The notes under the pieces are model-generated. The model did not search any database and was not told the DNA's origin. It saw only the letters and a list, made by a program, of their open reading frames with translations. The position numbers and the translations under genes were made by a program. 64,000 nt of DNA, from contig NZ_MLAM01000001.1 in the NCBI RefSeq assembly GCF_002272825.1, forward strand, positions 124,001 to 188,000, written 5' to 3'. The stretch is from Helicobacter sp. 11S02596-1 (GTDB lineage: Bacteria > Campylobacterota > Campylobacteria > Campylobacterales > Helicobacteraceae). The stretch's first letter is position 1; each line of letters starts with the position of its first letter. Below, piece by piece: positions 54,304-62,767 of this stretch.

Positions 54304-54405
54304 TGAGGAGCGTTAAGGTTAAGCCAACTGCCTGGCTTAACTAGCTCCGCACGGCGATTGCGATGTGCGACTAAGAGGAGCATAGCAGTCCGACCAAAAG
54401 CAAGA
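54304..54405 (-). repeat. Module N, copy 2
   Basis: On the reverse strand: CAATCGCCGTGCG, outer arms GGAGC/GCTCC, inner arms TTAAGCC/GGCTTAA, loop AGGCAGTT. It is inserted between the hairpin-2 stem and the constant CCTAAAG. Confidence 0.8.
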
Positions 54406-54715
54406 TTTCACATCTTGCGTAGCGGTCTTCAGGTTTGTTATCAAACAAACCGAGTAAAAAATAATGATTCTTTTCCATAGTGCTATCGCTAGTGATTTTT
54501 TCTTATACTCGCTAGTAAGGGACTAGGGGGGCTTAGAATTGCGAAGACCGCCCCCCTAAGCCCCTTAAACCCCTACCCCCGTCACGCCCCCAATGCAATG
54601 CAGGATTAAATGGCGTAGATAGCTTTTTTGTTAGTGATTCCAAACCTGCGAAACCTATAAAAACGGGTTGATGACCAGCGGTAGCTGGGAATAACCCAAT
54701 AACTTTAGGAATGGA

Positions 54716-54781
54716 GCAAGATTTCACATCTTGCGGAATGGTCTTCAGATTCGGGCTTTAACCCGAATCGAGTAACACATA
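54716..54781 (-). repeat. 66-bp exact repeat (first copy)
   Basis: Hairpin 2 (GCAAGAT/ATCTTGC) plus hairpin 1 (GATTCGGG/CCCGAATC), identical over 66 bases to 54941-55006. It shows recent duplication of a two-hairpin unit. Confidence 0.9.
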
Positions 54782-54834
54782 ATAAAAACCTTAGAAATTT
54801 ATCTCCAATACACAAGCTCCGCTTGGGTATGAGA

Positions 54835-54920
54835 GGAGAAGCGTAAAAAAAGATAACTGCTTATCTTTTTTAGCTTCGCACGGCGATGCGTTTATGCTCC
54901 GATAGGAGCATAGCAGACGC
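54835..54920 (-). repeat. Module N, copy 3
   Basis: On the reverse strand: ATCGCCGTGCG, outer arms GAAGC/GCTTC, inner arms AAAAAAGATA/TATCTTTTTT around the constant loop AGCAGT. A strong first hairpin TATGCTCC/GGAGCATA precedes it. Confidence 0.8.
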
Positions 54921-54940
54921 GCCCTTACTTTAGCAACGTT

Positions 54941-55006
54941 GCAAGATTTCACATCTTGCGGAATGGTCTTCAGATTCGGGCTTTAACCCGAATCGAGTAA
55001 CACATA
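54941..55006 (-). repeat. 66-bp exact repeat (second copy)
   Basis: Identical to 54716-54781. It ends next to the rpoN stop codon, so it forms the start of the rpoN 3' untranslated region. Confidence 0.9.
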
Positions 55007-55007
55007 T

Positions 55008-56294
55008 TTAGTCTGTTTTCACACTAATTTCATAGAGCCGTTTTCTCTCACTCGAGCTGGCGATATTGAGCTGTTTCCGGTATTTTGTGATGGTCCGGCG
55101 AACCATTTTGAGTTGGAATTTTTCTTCAATAAGCTCTAAAATCTTGATATCACTCAAAGGTTTTTTTTGATTTTCCCCCTTGATGAGTTCGCCGATAAAA
55201 TCCTTGATAGACGCATTGGAAGTATCCCCATCAATAGCGGTGGTAAAAAAACTCTTGATAGATAAAGTCCCACGTGAGCATTCGAGATATTTATTTGAGA
55301 TCGCCCGTGAAATCGTGCTGGGGGAATGCCCAAATTCATCGGCGATGTCTTTGAGTTTCATCGGCTTAATCTCCCCGCCTTTAAAAAAATCATATTGATA
55401 TTCTACGATCATCAGCCCGATTTTTTGAATCGTTTGTTTGCGCATATCAAGCGCATCGATGAGATCGCGTGCCTCTTTGAGCTTGGTTTTGAGATATTGA
55501 TCAGAACTTTTGACCTTAATATCTTCAATAACCACGCTCGGATAATACGCATCATTGAGGCGAACTTGGATCTCCCCATCTTCATCGATCACCAAAATAT
55601 CAGGAATCACAGATGCTTCTTTTTGGGAAAATGCCAGTGCAGGAGGGTTTTTAAACGTTTTGATGACTTTCATCGCCCCAGTATAGTCTTCTAGGGCGCT
55701 ATAATCGTTATGATGGGACAAATCATTGATAATCTTGACACACAGCGAATAAAGCCCATCAGAAATCTCGGAACAATCTTCTAGCTGGAACAAAAATGAT
55801 TCAGTAATATCGATCGCACCGACACCTTTGGGCTCAAGATAGGCAAATCGTTGCCTGATTTTGCGGTATTCTTCAACCCCTATACCCAAACTTTCGGCAC
55901 GCTCATTTTCATCAGCTTCAAAATACCCCTCCTCGTTGATATTATCGATAATATCTAATGCAACCCGCACAGAGATTGGCGTGGGGAAAAGCGGGGGGAC
56001 AAGCTGGTCAGTAAGGGTTTCATACAGGCTTTTTTCATAGATACTTAGCGATTCTATTTTGTCACTGATGGAATTTTTTACAGGAGAATTTGGGTAAGGT
56101 TTTTTGAGTTTGGAACTAAAATCCTGTGCTATCGAGCTTGTAACACTGATATAGGGGTTTTCTTTGGCGTATTCATTGATGGTTTCTTCCATCTCAAAAA
56201 CATTGCTTTGCAAGATCGGCAACCAGCCTTTGAGTGTCGTAGAAAGCTTATTTTTAACACCCAGATTTTGCCGTAGTTTTGCCCCTTGTGCCAT
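55008..56294 (-). CDS. rpoN: RNA polymerase sigma-54 factor
   Basis: Sigma factor for the middle flagellar genes in Helicobacter. The 428 residues hold the N-terminal activator-interaction region (LGVKNKLSTTLKGWLPILQS), the core-binding part, the helix-turn-helix LKDIADEFGHSPSTISRAIS (about 310-330) and the C-terminal RpoN box, here RRTITKYRKQL (canonical ARRTVAKYR). Region I is less glutamine-rich than in enteric RpoN. The ATG at 56294 has AAAGGTC upstream; the frame is open further into lptB without support. Last gene of dnaX-tsaE-lptB-rpoN. Confidence 0.95.
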   Translation of the reverse strand: MAQGAKLRQNLGVKNKLSTTLKGWLPILQSNVFEMEETINEYAKENPYISVTSSIAQDFSSKLKKPYPNSPVKNSISDKIESLSIYEKSLYETLTDQLVPPLFPTPISVRVALDIIDNINEEGYFEADENERAESLGIGVEEYRKIRQRFAYLEPKGVGAIDITESFLFQLEDCSEISDGLYSLCVKIINDLSHHNDYSALEDYTGAMKVIKTFKNPPALAFSQKEASVIPDILVIDEDGEIQVRLNDAYYPSVVIEDIKVKSSDQYLKTKLKEARDLIDALDMRKQTIQKIGLMIVEYQYDFFKGGEIKPMKLKDIADEFGHSPSTISRAISNKYLECSRGTLSIKSFFTTAIDGDTSNASIKDFIGELIKGENQKKPLSDIKILELIEEKFQLKMVRRTITKYRKQLNIASSSERKRLYEISVKTD

Positions 56295-56331
56295 TATGAG
56301 ACCTTTATTATACCTTGCATTGGGCTTTGCT

Positions 56332-57054
56332 TCATACCTTGAAATTTTCACCTAGATAATATTTGCGCACCAAAGGATTGGCATAAATCTGCTCGCTATT
56401 CCCACTTGCTAATAACGCCCCATTTTTGATGACATAGGCACGATCGCAAACTGAAAGCGTCTCTCTGACATTATGATCAGTAATCAGCACGCCAATATTT
56501 AGCGACACCAGCTGGGAAATAATCTTTTGAATATCAATCACAGCGATGGGATCGACCCCAGCAAAGGGCTCATCAAGCAAGATAAATTTGGGATCTTTGA
56601 TGAGTGCGCGCGCAATCTCTACACGTCGCCTCTCCCCACCGCTAAGTGATATTCCCTTGCGATGTCTAATGGGAGCGATATTAAAGGCTTCAAGCATTTG
56701 CTCGATTTTGTTTTGGGCTTCTTTGGCGTTTCTAAAAGACGTTTGGGCTGCCAAAGCGAGATTGTCCTCAACGCTAAGATCCTTAAAAATGCTTGATTCT
56801 TGGGGCAAATACCCAATCCCCATATTGGAACGCTTATGCAATGGGTAACCCGAAAGATCGATTTCATTGAGAAATACCTTTCCCCCGCTGGGCTGGAGCA
56901 ACCCACAAATCATATAAAATGTTGTAGTTTTCCCCGCACCATTTGGCCCCAAAAGCCCCACTACCTCGCCACTTGAAACCTCGATAGAAACATCGTGGAC
57001 AATTTTTGTTTTTTTGATTTGTTTGCTGAGATTTTGCGCTTTTAGTTTATCCAT
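56332..57054 (-). CDS. lptB: LPS export ABC transporter ATP-binding protein LptB
   Basis: A 240-residue ABC ATPase: Walker [17 protein letters not shown] (about 36-50), Q-loop GYLPQE, signature [15 protein letters not shown] (about 138), Walker [16 protein letters not shown] and the H-loop [10 protein letters not shown]. LptB powers the LptFG permease; an LptG-type subunit is encoded at 14461-15525. It overlaps tsaE by 8 bases and lies just upstream of rpoN, an order also common in other Proteobacteria. Confidence 0.96.
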   Translation of the reverse strand: MDKLKAQNLSKQIKKTKIVHDVSIEVSSGEVVGLLGPNGAGKTTTFYMICGLLQPSGGKVFLNEIDLSGYPLHKRSNMGIGYLPQESSIFKDLSVEDNLALAAQTSFRNAKEAQNKIEQMLEAFNIAPIRHRKGISLSGGERRRVEIARALIKDPKFILLDEPFAGVDPIAVIDIQKIISQLVSLNIGVLITDHNVRETLSVCDRAYVIKNGALLASGNSEQIYANPLVRKYYLGENFKV

Positions 57055-57529
57055 TTAAAATCCTATAAATTCGTTCGTCTTTGTATTTCTCGATTGTAAC
57101 AACACAAACAGCGCACCCAAGATCATCAAGCAAGGCTTCCAAGCGCTCATCTCCCCATTCTACAAAATGCGTGCCTGGATTTTCTAGCCATTCGATAAGC
57201 CCTAAAGCAAGCAAATCCTGCAAGTTTTTGTTATAAAGATCATAATGATAAATATCGCCATATTGGTGCATTAGGCTAAATGTCGGGGAAGTTACCGCCT
57301 CGCTGGTGTTATTTGCACCATCATTTGATGAACGCACCAACTCGTGATAAGCACGCACCAGCGTTGTTTTGCCACTTGCTAGATCCCCTCGCAATAAAAA
57401 AATATTATGGGACTTCTTATTGCCCGACCCCTCAGCGATTGCCTTGAGATGAGTTGTTACCAGCGAGATATTGTCAAGATTGGCACAAATTTCTTTCACA
57501 GATTTTTGTTTGATGGGCGTTGTTTTCAC
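57047..57529 (-). CDS. tsaE: tRNA threonylcarbamoyladenosine synthesis ATPase TsaE
   Basis: A 160-residue P-loop protein of the t6A pathway with TsaB and TsaD. Walker A is [15 protein letters not shown] (about 48-62), followed by [18 protein letters not shown] and the conserved HFVEWGDER. It starts at GTG inside the dnaX stop (GTGA). Confidence 0.94.
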   Translation of the reverse strand: MKTTPIKQKSVKEICANLDNISLVTTHLKAIAEGSGNKKSHNIFLLRGDLASGKTTLVRAYHELVRSSNDGANNTSEAVTSPTFSLMHQYGDIYHYDLYNKNLQDLLALGLIEWLENPGTHFVEWGDERLEALLDDLGCAVCVVTIEKYKDERIYRILNG

Positions 57530-59313
57530 AGATTTTTTTTCTCCAAAACAATCATTTCCGTCGCTCCTAGATGGATTTTGATATTGTTGATGAGTTCTTT
57601 ATTTTCTTCCAAAAATCTTTCTTGGGGCGGTTTTGTAGGCTCAAGAGCAGGTTCAGGGGTGGATTCAGGTCCGGGCTGCGTGTCTTGAGCTTGCTCGCTC
57701 TGTGGGGCTTTTGATGGGGCATTCTGGGGCTGTGAGGCTAGCTCTTTAGGCAAGATTTCTGGATTTGGTGGTGTTTGTGGCAAAGGCGGAATTGATGGCG
57801 CACTATTTGATGGTGAGGGATTTAATGGCTCACTATTTGATGGTTTTGGGGGAGGGGTTTCATCTTGGATAGATTTGATTTTGGTGCTTACCCCATAGAT
57901 TTCTTGGACCATCATCTTGATATGGGCATAGTTTTGGGCTAATATCGTGCGTTCTTCCCCATCTGCACGAGATTTCCAGCACAAAACAGAATCCTCAAAA
58001 GACACAAAAGTAATATTTTTTTCAAAAATTTCCCCAAGATTTTGGCTACGATCATAGATTTTATCAAGCAACACAGCAAACAAATCGGTCCTGTCTATTT
58101 TTGGCAATCTTGTTGGCGATATTTGCTCGTTTGGCGTGTCTTTTTGGGGTTCATTACTAGAATGTGTTTGAAGCTGTGTTTGGGGGCTAGGCATTGGGGT
58201 CTTGGGCAGTGCATTTTGAGAAATAGCAAGACTGGATTCAAGCGTGGCAATCATCGAATCAATATCTCTGACCTTCATCGCTTCTTGCATTTTGAGACTC
58301 AAAAGCAATAAAACAAACCCTCCCTCAGCATTCATATGTAGCAAATTTTTACTCTCAGATAAAATCCGCAAAAATCTATCCACAAGCACGATGGGAAAAT
58401 CCTTGTCCCTAGAATGCAGAGCATCTTTTAAAAAAAGCGTCATTTCATCAACAATCATCTCGCATTCGTAATCTTGGAGCATTGCTAGGATTTCTTCAAG
58501 CTTATCATTATGCCCTGAAGCCTCATTATGGGCGTGTTGGTGCTGGAAAATCGCATTAAAAAACTCTCGAAGCGTTTGAGGATCAACCACGCCAAGCATT
58601 TCAGTAACCTTGGCAGTCGTGATGTGTTGGTTACAAAAACTAATCGCTTGATCAGCAATCGTGAGCGTATCTCGCAAGCTCCCTGAACCACTCCTTGCGA
58701 TAATCTCAAGTGCCTCCGGTTCATATTTTACATTTTCTTTGTCCAAAATATTGGCAATATGCGTTACAACCGCCCTGTGGGGGATTTTTTTGAACCTAAA
58801 ATGCTGTGTCCTACTCAATATGGTCGCGGGGAGTTTGAGCGGGTCGGTGGTCGCTAAGATAAATTTTACATAGCTAGGCGGTTCTTCAAGCGTCTTCAAA
58901 AGGGCGTTAAAAGCCTCTTTCGTCAGCATATGGACTTCATCAATGATAAAAATCTTATAACGCCCATAGCTCGGATAGTATTTGGTTTGTTCGATCAAAT
59001 CCCTAATATCATCGATCTTCCTGCTAGAAGCCGCATCCATCTCAATGATGTCAAGATGTCGCCCCTGTAGTGCGGATTTGCAGTTATCACATTCCCCGCA
59101 CGGCGTGCTTGTAGGACCTTTTTCGCATTGAAGCGCACGGGAGAAAATCCGTGCTGAACTCGTCTTGCCACTCCCACGAAGCCCGCTAAAAAGATAAGCG
59201 TGCGAAATCCGAGAATGATCGAGTGCCATCGATAGGGTTTGAGAAACACTCTCTTGCCCGATGAGGTCGCTAAACTGCGTCGGACGATATTTCAATGCCA
59301 AAGCAAGAGCCAT
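57526..59313 (-). CDS. dnaX: DNA polymerase III subunits gamma/tau
   Basis: Clamp-loader ATPase, 595 residues. The AAA+ core (about 1-365) has KYRPTQFSDLIGQE, Walker A SGLRGSGKTSSARIF, the zinc-binding CEKGPTSTPCGECDNC, DEVHML and the SRTQ sensor. The C-terminal tau-like part includes a proline/serine-rich linker (about 500-560, NPSPSNSAPSIPPLPQTPPN) and a short end. The ATG at 59313 has AAGG upstream; a TTG one codon earlier is less likely. No A-rich frameshift site for a separate gamma form is evident in the middle of the gene. Confidence 0.95.
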   Translation of the reverse strand: MALALALKYRPTQFSDLIGQESVSQTLSMALDHSRISHAYLFSGLRGSGKTSSARIFSRALQCEKGPTSTPCGECDNCKSALQGRHLDIIEMDAASSRKIDDIRDLIEQTKYYPSYGRYKIFIIDEVHMLTKEAFNALLKTLEEPPSYVKFILATTDPLKLPATILSRTQHFRFKKIPHRAVVTHIANILDKENVKYEPEALEIIARSGSGSLRDTLTIADQAISFCNQHITTAKVTEMLGVVDPQTLREFFNAIFQHQHAHNEASGHNDKLEEILAMLQDYECEMIVDEMTLFLKDALHSRDKDFPIVLVDRFLRILSESKNLLHMNAEGGFVLLLLSLKMQEAMKVRDIDSMIATLESSLAISQNALPKTPMPSPQTQLQTHSSNEPQKDTPNEQISPTRLPKIDRTDLFAVLLDKIYDRSQNLGEIFEKNITFVSFEDSVLCWKSRADGEERTILAQNYAHIKMMVQEIYGVSTKIKSIQDETPPPKPSNSEPLNPSPSNSAPSIPPLPQTPPNPEILPKELASQPQNAPSKAPQSEQAQDTQPGPESTPEPALEPTKPPQERFLEENKELINNIKIHLGATEMIVLEKKNL

Positions 59314-59463
59314 CAATACGCCTTTTTAAAAAATTGTTGTAATATGATATTTTATATTATTTTTAACCATAACACAAATCAAAACCGCCATAAATTTTGC
59401 TTCCGTTCTAGCGTGCTAAAATAGGCGTGATAAAATACAAAAATCAAACAACGAAAGGGAGCA

Positions 59464-60570
59464 ATGATTTGTGAAAATTTCGCACTTTGTGGGGGTTGCC
59501 AGCTGGATTTGGGGTATGCTAGCCAGCTAGAAACCAAAATCGAAGCATTCAAAAAGCTTTTTGATCGAAATGATTTTGAGGTTTTCCCCTCGCCAAGCGA
59601 GCATTTTAGAGCCAGGGCTGAGTTTCGTATCCACAGGGAAGATGGGAAGCTTTATCTATCAATGAATCCCTATGGGCAAAATGTGCGTGTCAAAATATCT
59701 TCTTGCCCGATTCTTTTAGATGGGCTAGAAGAAAAGCTTTTAAAATGCCTGCAAATCGCTAGCAAAGAGGAAATTTTAGAACACAAACTCTATGGTATCA
59801 AAATTTTAGGGAGCTTGGCGAAAGAGAGCCTCATCACGCTGATTTATCACAAAAAACTCGATGAAAAATGGCAACAAAAAGCACTAGATTTGTCCCAAAA
59901 ACTCCAATGCCATATCATTGGCAGGAGCAAAAAAGAAAAAATTATCCTCACCCAAAGCCATATCACTGAGGTTTTGAAAATCCACAATCAAGATATTTTC
60001 TATATCCAAGATGAGGGGAGATTTTCCCAGCCAAATCCCTATGCTAATACCCAGATGATAGAATTTGTGCTTTCAAATCTCCCCTTGCGCCCACAAGGCG
60101 ATTTGCTTGAGATGTATTGTGGGAGTGGGAATTTCACTATCCCGCTAGCCAAACGCTTCCATAAGGTTTTTGCCACAGAAATCGTAAAATCTGCCATCAC
60201 TACACTCAAAGAAAATGCCAAAAATAACGCTATAGACAACATCACACCAGCAAGGCTTAGCGGAAAAGAAACCATTGAAGCTTTGAATTTTGCGCGCCCT
60301 TTCTTCCGCCTAAAAGAAATCAATCTCAAAGATTTTAACTTCTCGCATATCCTTTTGGATCCCCCAAGGAGCGGGATAGGTGATGCGGAAATGCTCGAAT
60401 TTATCCAGAGATTTGAGCATATTATTTATATTTCTTGCAATCCCCAAAGCCTAAAAAGCGATCTTGCTACCTTGCTAAAAACCCATCAGATCAAGCGTTG
60501 TGCCGTTTTTGACCAGTTTCCCTACACCCATCACCTTGAATGTGGCTTTATCTTGAGTAAAAACACCTAG
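59464..60570 (+). CDS. trmA: tRNA (uracil-5-)-methyltransferase TrmA
   Basis: Makes m5U54 in the T-loop of tRNA. The 368-residue protein follows TrmA rather than RlmC/RlmD in its C-terminal half: LLEMYCGSGNFTIPLAKRF (SAM site), LLDPPRSGI, the catalytic cysteine in YISCNPQSL and DQFPYTHHLECG. The N-terminus also has C3-x5-C9-x2-C12 and a later SSCPIL, an arrangement that in RlmD-type enzymes binds a [4Fe-4S] cluster. AAGGGAG precedes the ATG. TAAAAT at 59431-59436 may be a -10 box. The gene is divergent from dnaX. Confidence 0.93.
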   Translation: MICENFALCGGCQLDLGYASQLETKIEAFKKLFDRNDFEVFPSPSEHFRARAEFRIHREDGKLYLSMNPYGQNVRVKISSCPILLDGLEEKLLKCLQIASKEEILEHKLYGIKILGSLAKESLITLIYHKKLDEKWQQKALDLSQKLQCHIIGRSKKEKIILTQSHITEVLKIHNQDIFYIQDEGRFSQPNPYANTQMIEFVLSNLPLRPQGDLLEMYCGSGNFTIPLAKRFHKVFATEIVKSAITTLKENAKNNAIDNITPARLSGKETIEALNFARPFFRLKEINLKDFNFSHILLDPPRSGIGDAEMLEFIQRFEHIIYISCNPQSLKSDLATLLKTHQIKRCAVFDQFPYTHHLECGFILSKNT

Positions 60571-60677
60571 AGATTTGAAAATATTTGAGACATAATTGGT
60601 TTTTGCCCAAAAGTCCGAAATAGAAACAACAAGAAAAAATTTTCATCGTTTTCTTGCATAAAATCATCGCTTGCTGT

Positions 60678-60683
60678 TACAAT
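60678..60683 (+). promoter_or_regulatory. Putative -10 box for ggt
   Basis: TACAAT in GCTGTTACAATCTAG, 37 bp before the ggt start. AAGGAG at 60709-60714 is the ribosome site. Confidence 0.45.
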
Positions 60684-60719
60684 CTAGGCTTTCACACATT
60701 TTGTTTTTAAGGAGAAAAA

Positions 60720-62405
60720 ATGAAAAAAAATTTGGTTTTATTATTGGTATTTACGTTTTTATTGGGATTTCAAGGTTTGGGGGCTGCGAGCTACCCGCCG
60801 ATAAAAGACACGACCACCGGGCTTGCCCTCTCGAGCAATGAGCTGGCAAACAAAATCGGTAAAGATGTTCTTAACAAAGGCGGTAATGCCATCGATGCAG
60901 CCGTTGCTGTGGGATATGCCCTTGCGGTTGTCCATCCAGCAGCAGGCAATATTGGCGGGGGTGGGTTTGCTGTGATCCATCTCGCAAATGGCGAAAACAT
61001 CACGCTTGATTTTAGAGAAAAAGCCCCACTCAAAGCCACTAGAGATATGTATCTTGACAAAAAAGGTAATGTTATCCCAGAAGCAAGCACGATTGGCTAT
61101 CTTGCCGCTGGTGTTCCTGGCACTGTCGCTGGGATGAGTGCGATGCTTGAAAAATATGGCACAAAAAAACTTTCTGAGCTCATCGCCCCAGCTATCGAAC
61201 TTGCCAAAAAAGGTTTTGTTATCTCGCAAAGACAAGGCGAAACAATGGCAGAAGCCAAAAAAGACTTCGAAAAATTCGCCTCCAGTAGAAAATATTTCCT
61301 CAAAAAAGACGGCGAAACTTATAGCGAGGGCGATTTGTTTGTCCAAAAAGATTTGGCTAAGACACTAGAACTCATCCAAAAAGAAGGACCAAAAGCTTTC
61401 TATCACGGCAAAATTGCTGATCTTATCGCCAAAGATATGGCAAAAAACGGCGGTATTATCACCAAAGAAGATTTAGCCAACTACAATGTCATCTGGAGAA
61501 AGCCCGTGATTGGCAACTATCGTGGCTTTGAAATCGTCTCAATGGCACCACCAAGCTCGGGAGGCACCCATATCATCGAAATCCTCAATGTAATGGAAAA
61601 TGCTGACATCAAGGCACTTGGCTTTGGCTCTAGCAAGACCATTCACATTATGGCAGAGGCGATGAGACAAGCTTATGCGGATAGATCGGTTTTTATGGGC
61701 GATCCTGATTTTACAAAAGTTCCTGTTTCCCAGCTTATCGACAAAGCTTATGCCAAAAAGATTTATAAAAATATACTCCCAAACAAAGCAACCCCAAGCT
61801 CCAAAATCAAACCTGGACTAGGGCAAATCCACGAGGGAGACAATACGACACATTATTCTGTTGCGGACAAATGGGGAAATGCTGTGAGCGTAACCTATAC
61901 CATCAACGCTTCTTATGGAAGCACAGCAGCTATCGATGGTGCGGGCTTTTTGCTCAACAACGAAATGGATGACTTTTCCATCAAACCCGGCACACCCAAT
62001 CTCTATGGTCTCATCGGAGGCGATGCGAATGCTATCGAACCCAACAAAAGACCGCTCAGCTCGATGTCGCCTACGATTGTCCTCAAAGATGGCAAGCTCT
62101 TTATGGTAGTAGGCAGTCCGGGAGGAGCGAGGATTATTACGACGGTTTTGCAAGTCATCAGCAATGTTATCGACCACCAAATGGATATTTCTGAAGCTGT
62201 AGAAGCCCCAAGATTCCATATGCAATGGTTGCCAGATGAAATCAGAATCGAAAAATACGGGATGACAGCAGATGTCAAAGATAATCTCAAAAAAATGGGT
62301 TATCAAATCGTTACAAAACCTGTGATGGGCGATGTCAATGCGATACTCATCGATCCAAAAACACAGATTATGTATGGTTCAGGCGATCCTAGAAAAGAGT
62401 TTTAG
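60720..62405 (+). CDS. ggt: Gamma-glutamyltranspeptidase (secreted)
   Basis: A 561-residue periplasmic/secreted enzyme that cleaves glutamine and glutathione. It is a known colonisation and immune-modulating factor in gastric and enterohepatic Helicobacter. The sequence has a signal peptide (about 1-23), the large subunit (GGNAIDAAVAVGYALAVVHP, GGGGFAVIH), and the autoprocessing site before the catalytic T376 (GDNTTHYSVADKWGNAV). The small subunit ends PRKEF, and SSMSPTIVLKDG with GSPGGARIITTVLQ form the substrate site. Length is close to the H. pylori enzyme (567). Hairpin 1 of region G starts 22 bp after the stop. Confidence 0.97.
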   Translation: MKKNLVLLLVFTFLLGFQGLGAASYPPIKDTTTGLALSSNELANKIGKDVLNKGGNAIDAAVAVGYALAVVHPAAGNIGGGGFAVIHLANGENITLDFREKAPLKATRDMYLDKKGNVIPEASTIGYLAAGVPGTVAGMSAMLEKYGTKKLSELIAPAIELAKKGFVISQRQGETMAEAKKDFEKFASSRKYFLKKDGETYSEGDLFVQKDLAKTLELIQKEGPKAFYHGKIADLIAKDMAKNGGIITKEDLANYNVIWRKPVIGNYRGFEIVSMAPPSSGGTHIIEILNVMENADIKALGFGSSKTIHIMAEAMRQAYADRSVFMGDPDFTKVPVSQLIDKAYAKKIYKNILPNKATPSSKIKPGLGQIHEGDNTTHYSVADKWGNAVSVTYTINASYGSTAAIDGAGFLLNNEMDDFSIKPGTPNLYGLIGGDANAIEPNKRPLSSMSPTIVLKDGKLFMVVGSPGGARIITTVLQVISNVIDHQMDISEAVEAPRFHMQWLPDEIRIEKYGMTADVKDNLKKMGYQIVTKPVMGDVNAILIDPKTQIMYGSGDPRKEF

Positions 62406-62542
62406 AAAAAACATTATTTTAAACTCGATTCGCCTTTTAAGGCGAATCTGAAGACCCGTTTATCTATGTTTTACTCGGTTTAATTTTTCAGAGAAAAAAT
62501 TAAACCTGAAGACCACTCACGGGGAATAATTTAAGGTTTGGG

Positions 62543-62630
62543 CGGACTGCTGTGCTCCTTGTAGTCGCACAACGAATCGCCGTGCGGAGCTAGTTAAGCC
62601 AAGCAGTTGGCTTAACCTTAACGCTCCTCC
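62543..62630 (+). repeat. Module N, copy 4
   Basis: CGAATCGCCGTGCG, outer arms GGAGC/GCTCC, inner arms TTAAGCC/GGCTTAA, loop AAGCAGTT. Very close to copy 2 at 54304-54405 but in the opposite orientation. Confidence 0.8.
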
Positions 62631-62767
62631 TGTTCCTAAAGTAATCATCTCGTCAGCCAAGCTACGCTTGTGCGTTCGAGATAGATTTCTAAGGTTTTCA
62701 TTATGCGGACTCGATTCAGTTTTTAAACTGAATTTGAAGACCACTCACACCGCACATTCCCTAGTCC

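Larger units (their letters stand above)
53925..55006. repeat. Modular hairpin elements, region F (mosaic, between mnmH and the rpoN end)
   Basis: About 1.2 kb without a gene. Reversed hairpin-1 copies are at 53945-53968 (arms no longer match), 54432-54451 (GGTTTGTT/AACAAACC), 54748-54769 and 54973-54994 (GATTCGGG/CCCGAATC). Module N occurs forward at 54041-54130 and reversed at 54304-54405 and 54835-54920. Hairpin 3 of the ATCTC/GAGAT type is at about 54252-54290, and a GGGTTATTC type lies near 54667-54700. The G/C-rich hairpin is at about 54522-54567. GGGTGGGCGGGT is at 54152-54163. The last copy ends two bases before the rpoN stop codon. The first 140 bp after mnmH show nothing recognised. 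Confidence 0.8.

Noticed and set aside
54533-54727. Open frame in region F
   Set aside because: It covers the G/C-rich hairpin and core of the repeat with no start signals; the matching parts of other copies contain stops.
57526-57560. Programmed frameshift in dnaX at an A-run
   Set aside because: The A8 run is in the last codons of the gene, so a shift there would not create a gamma-type product.
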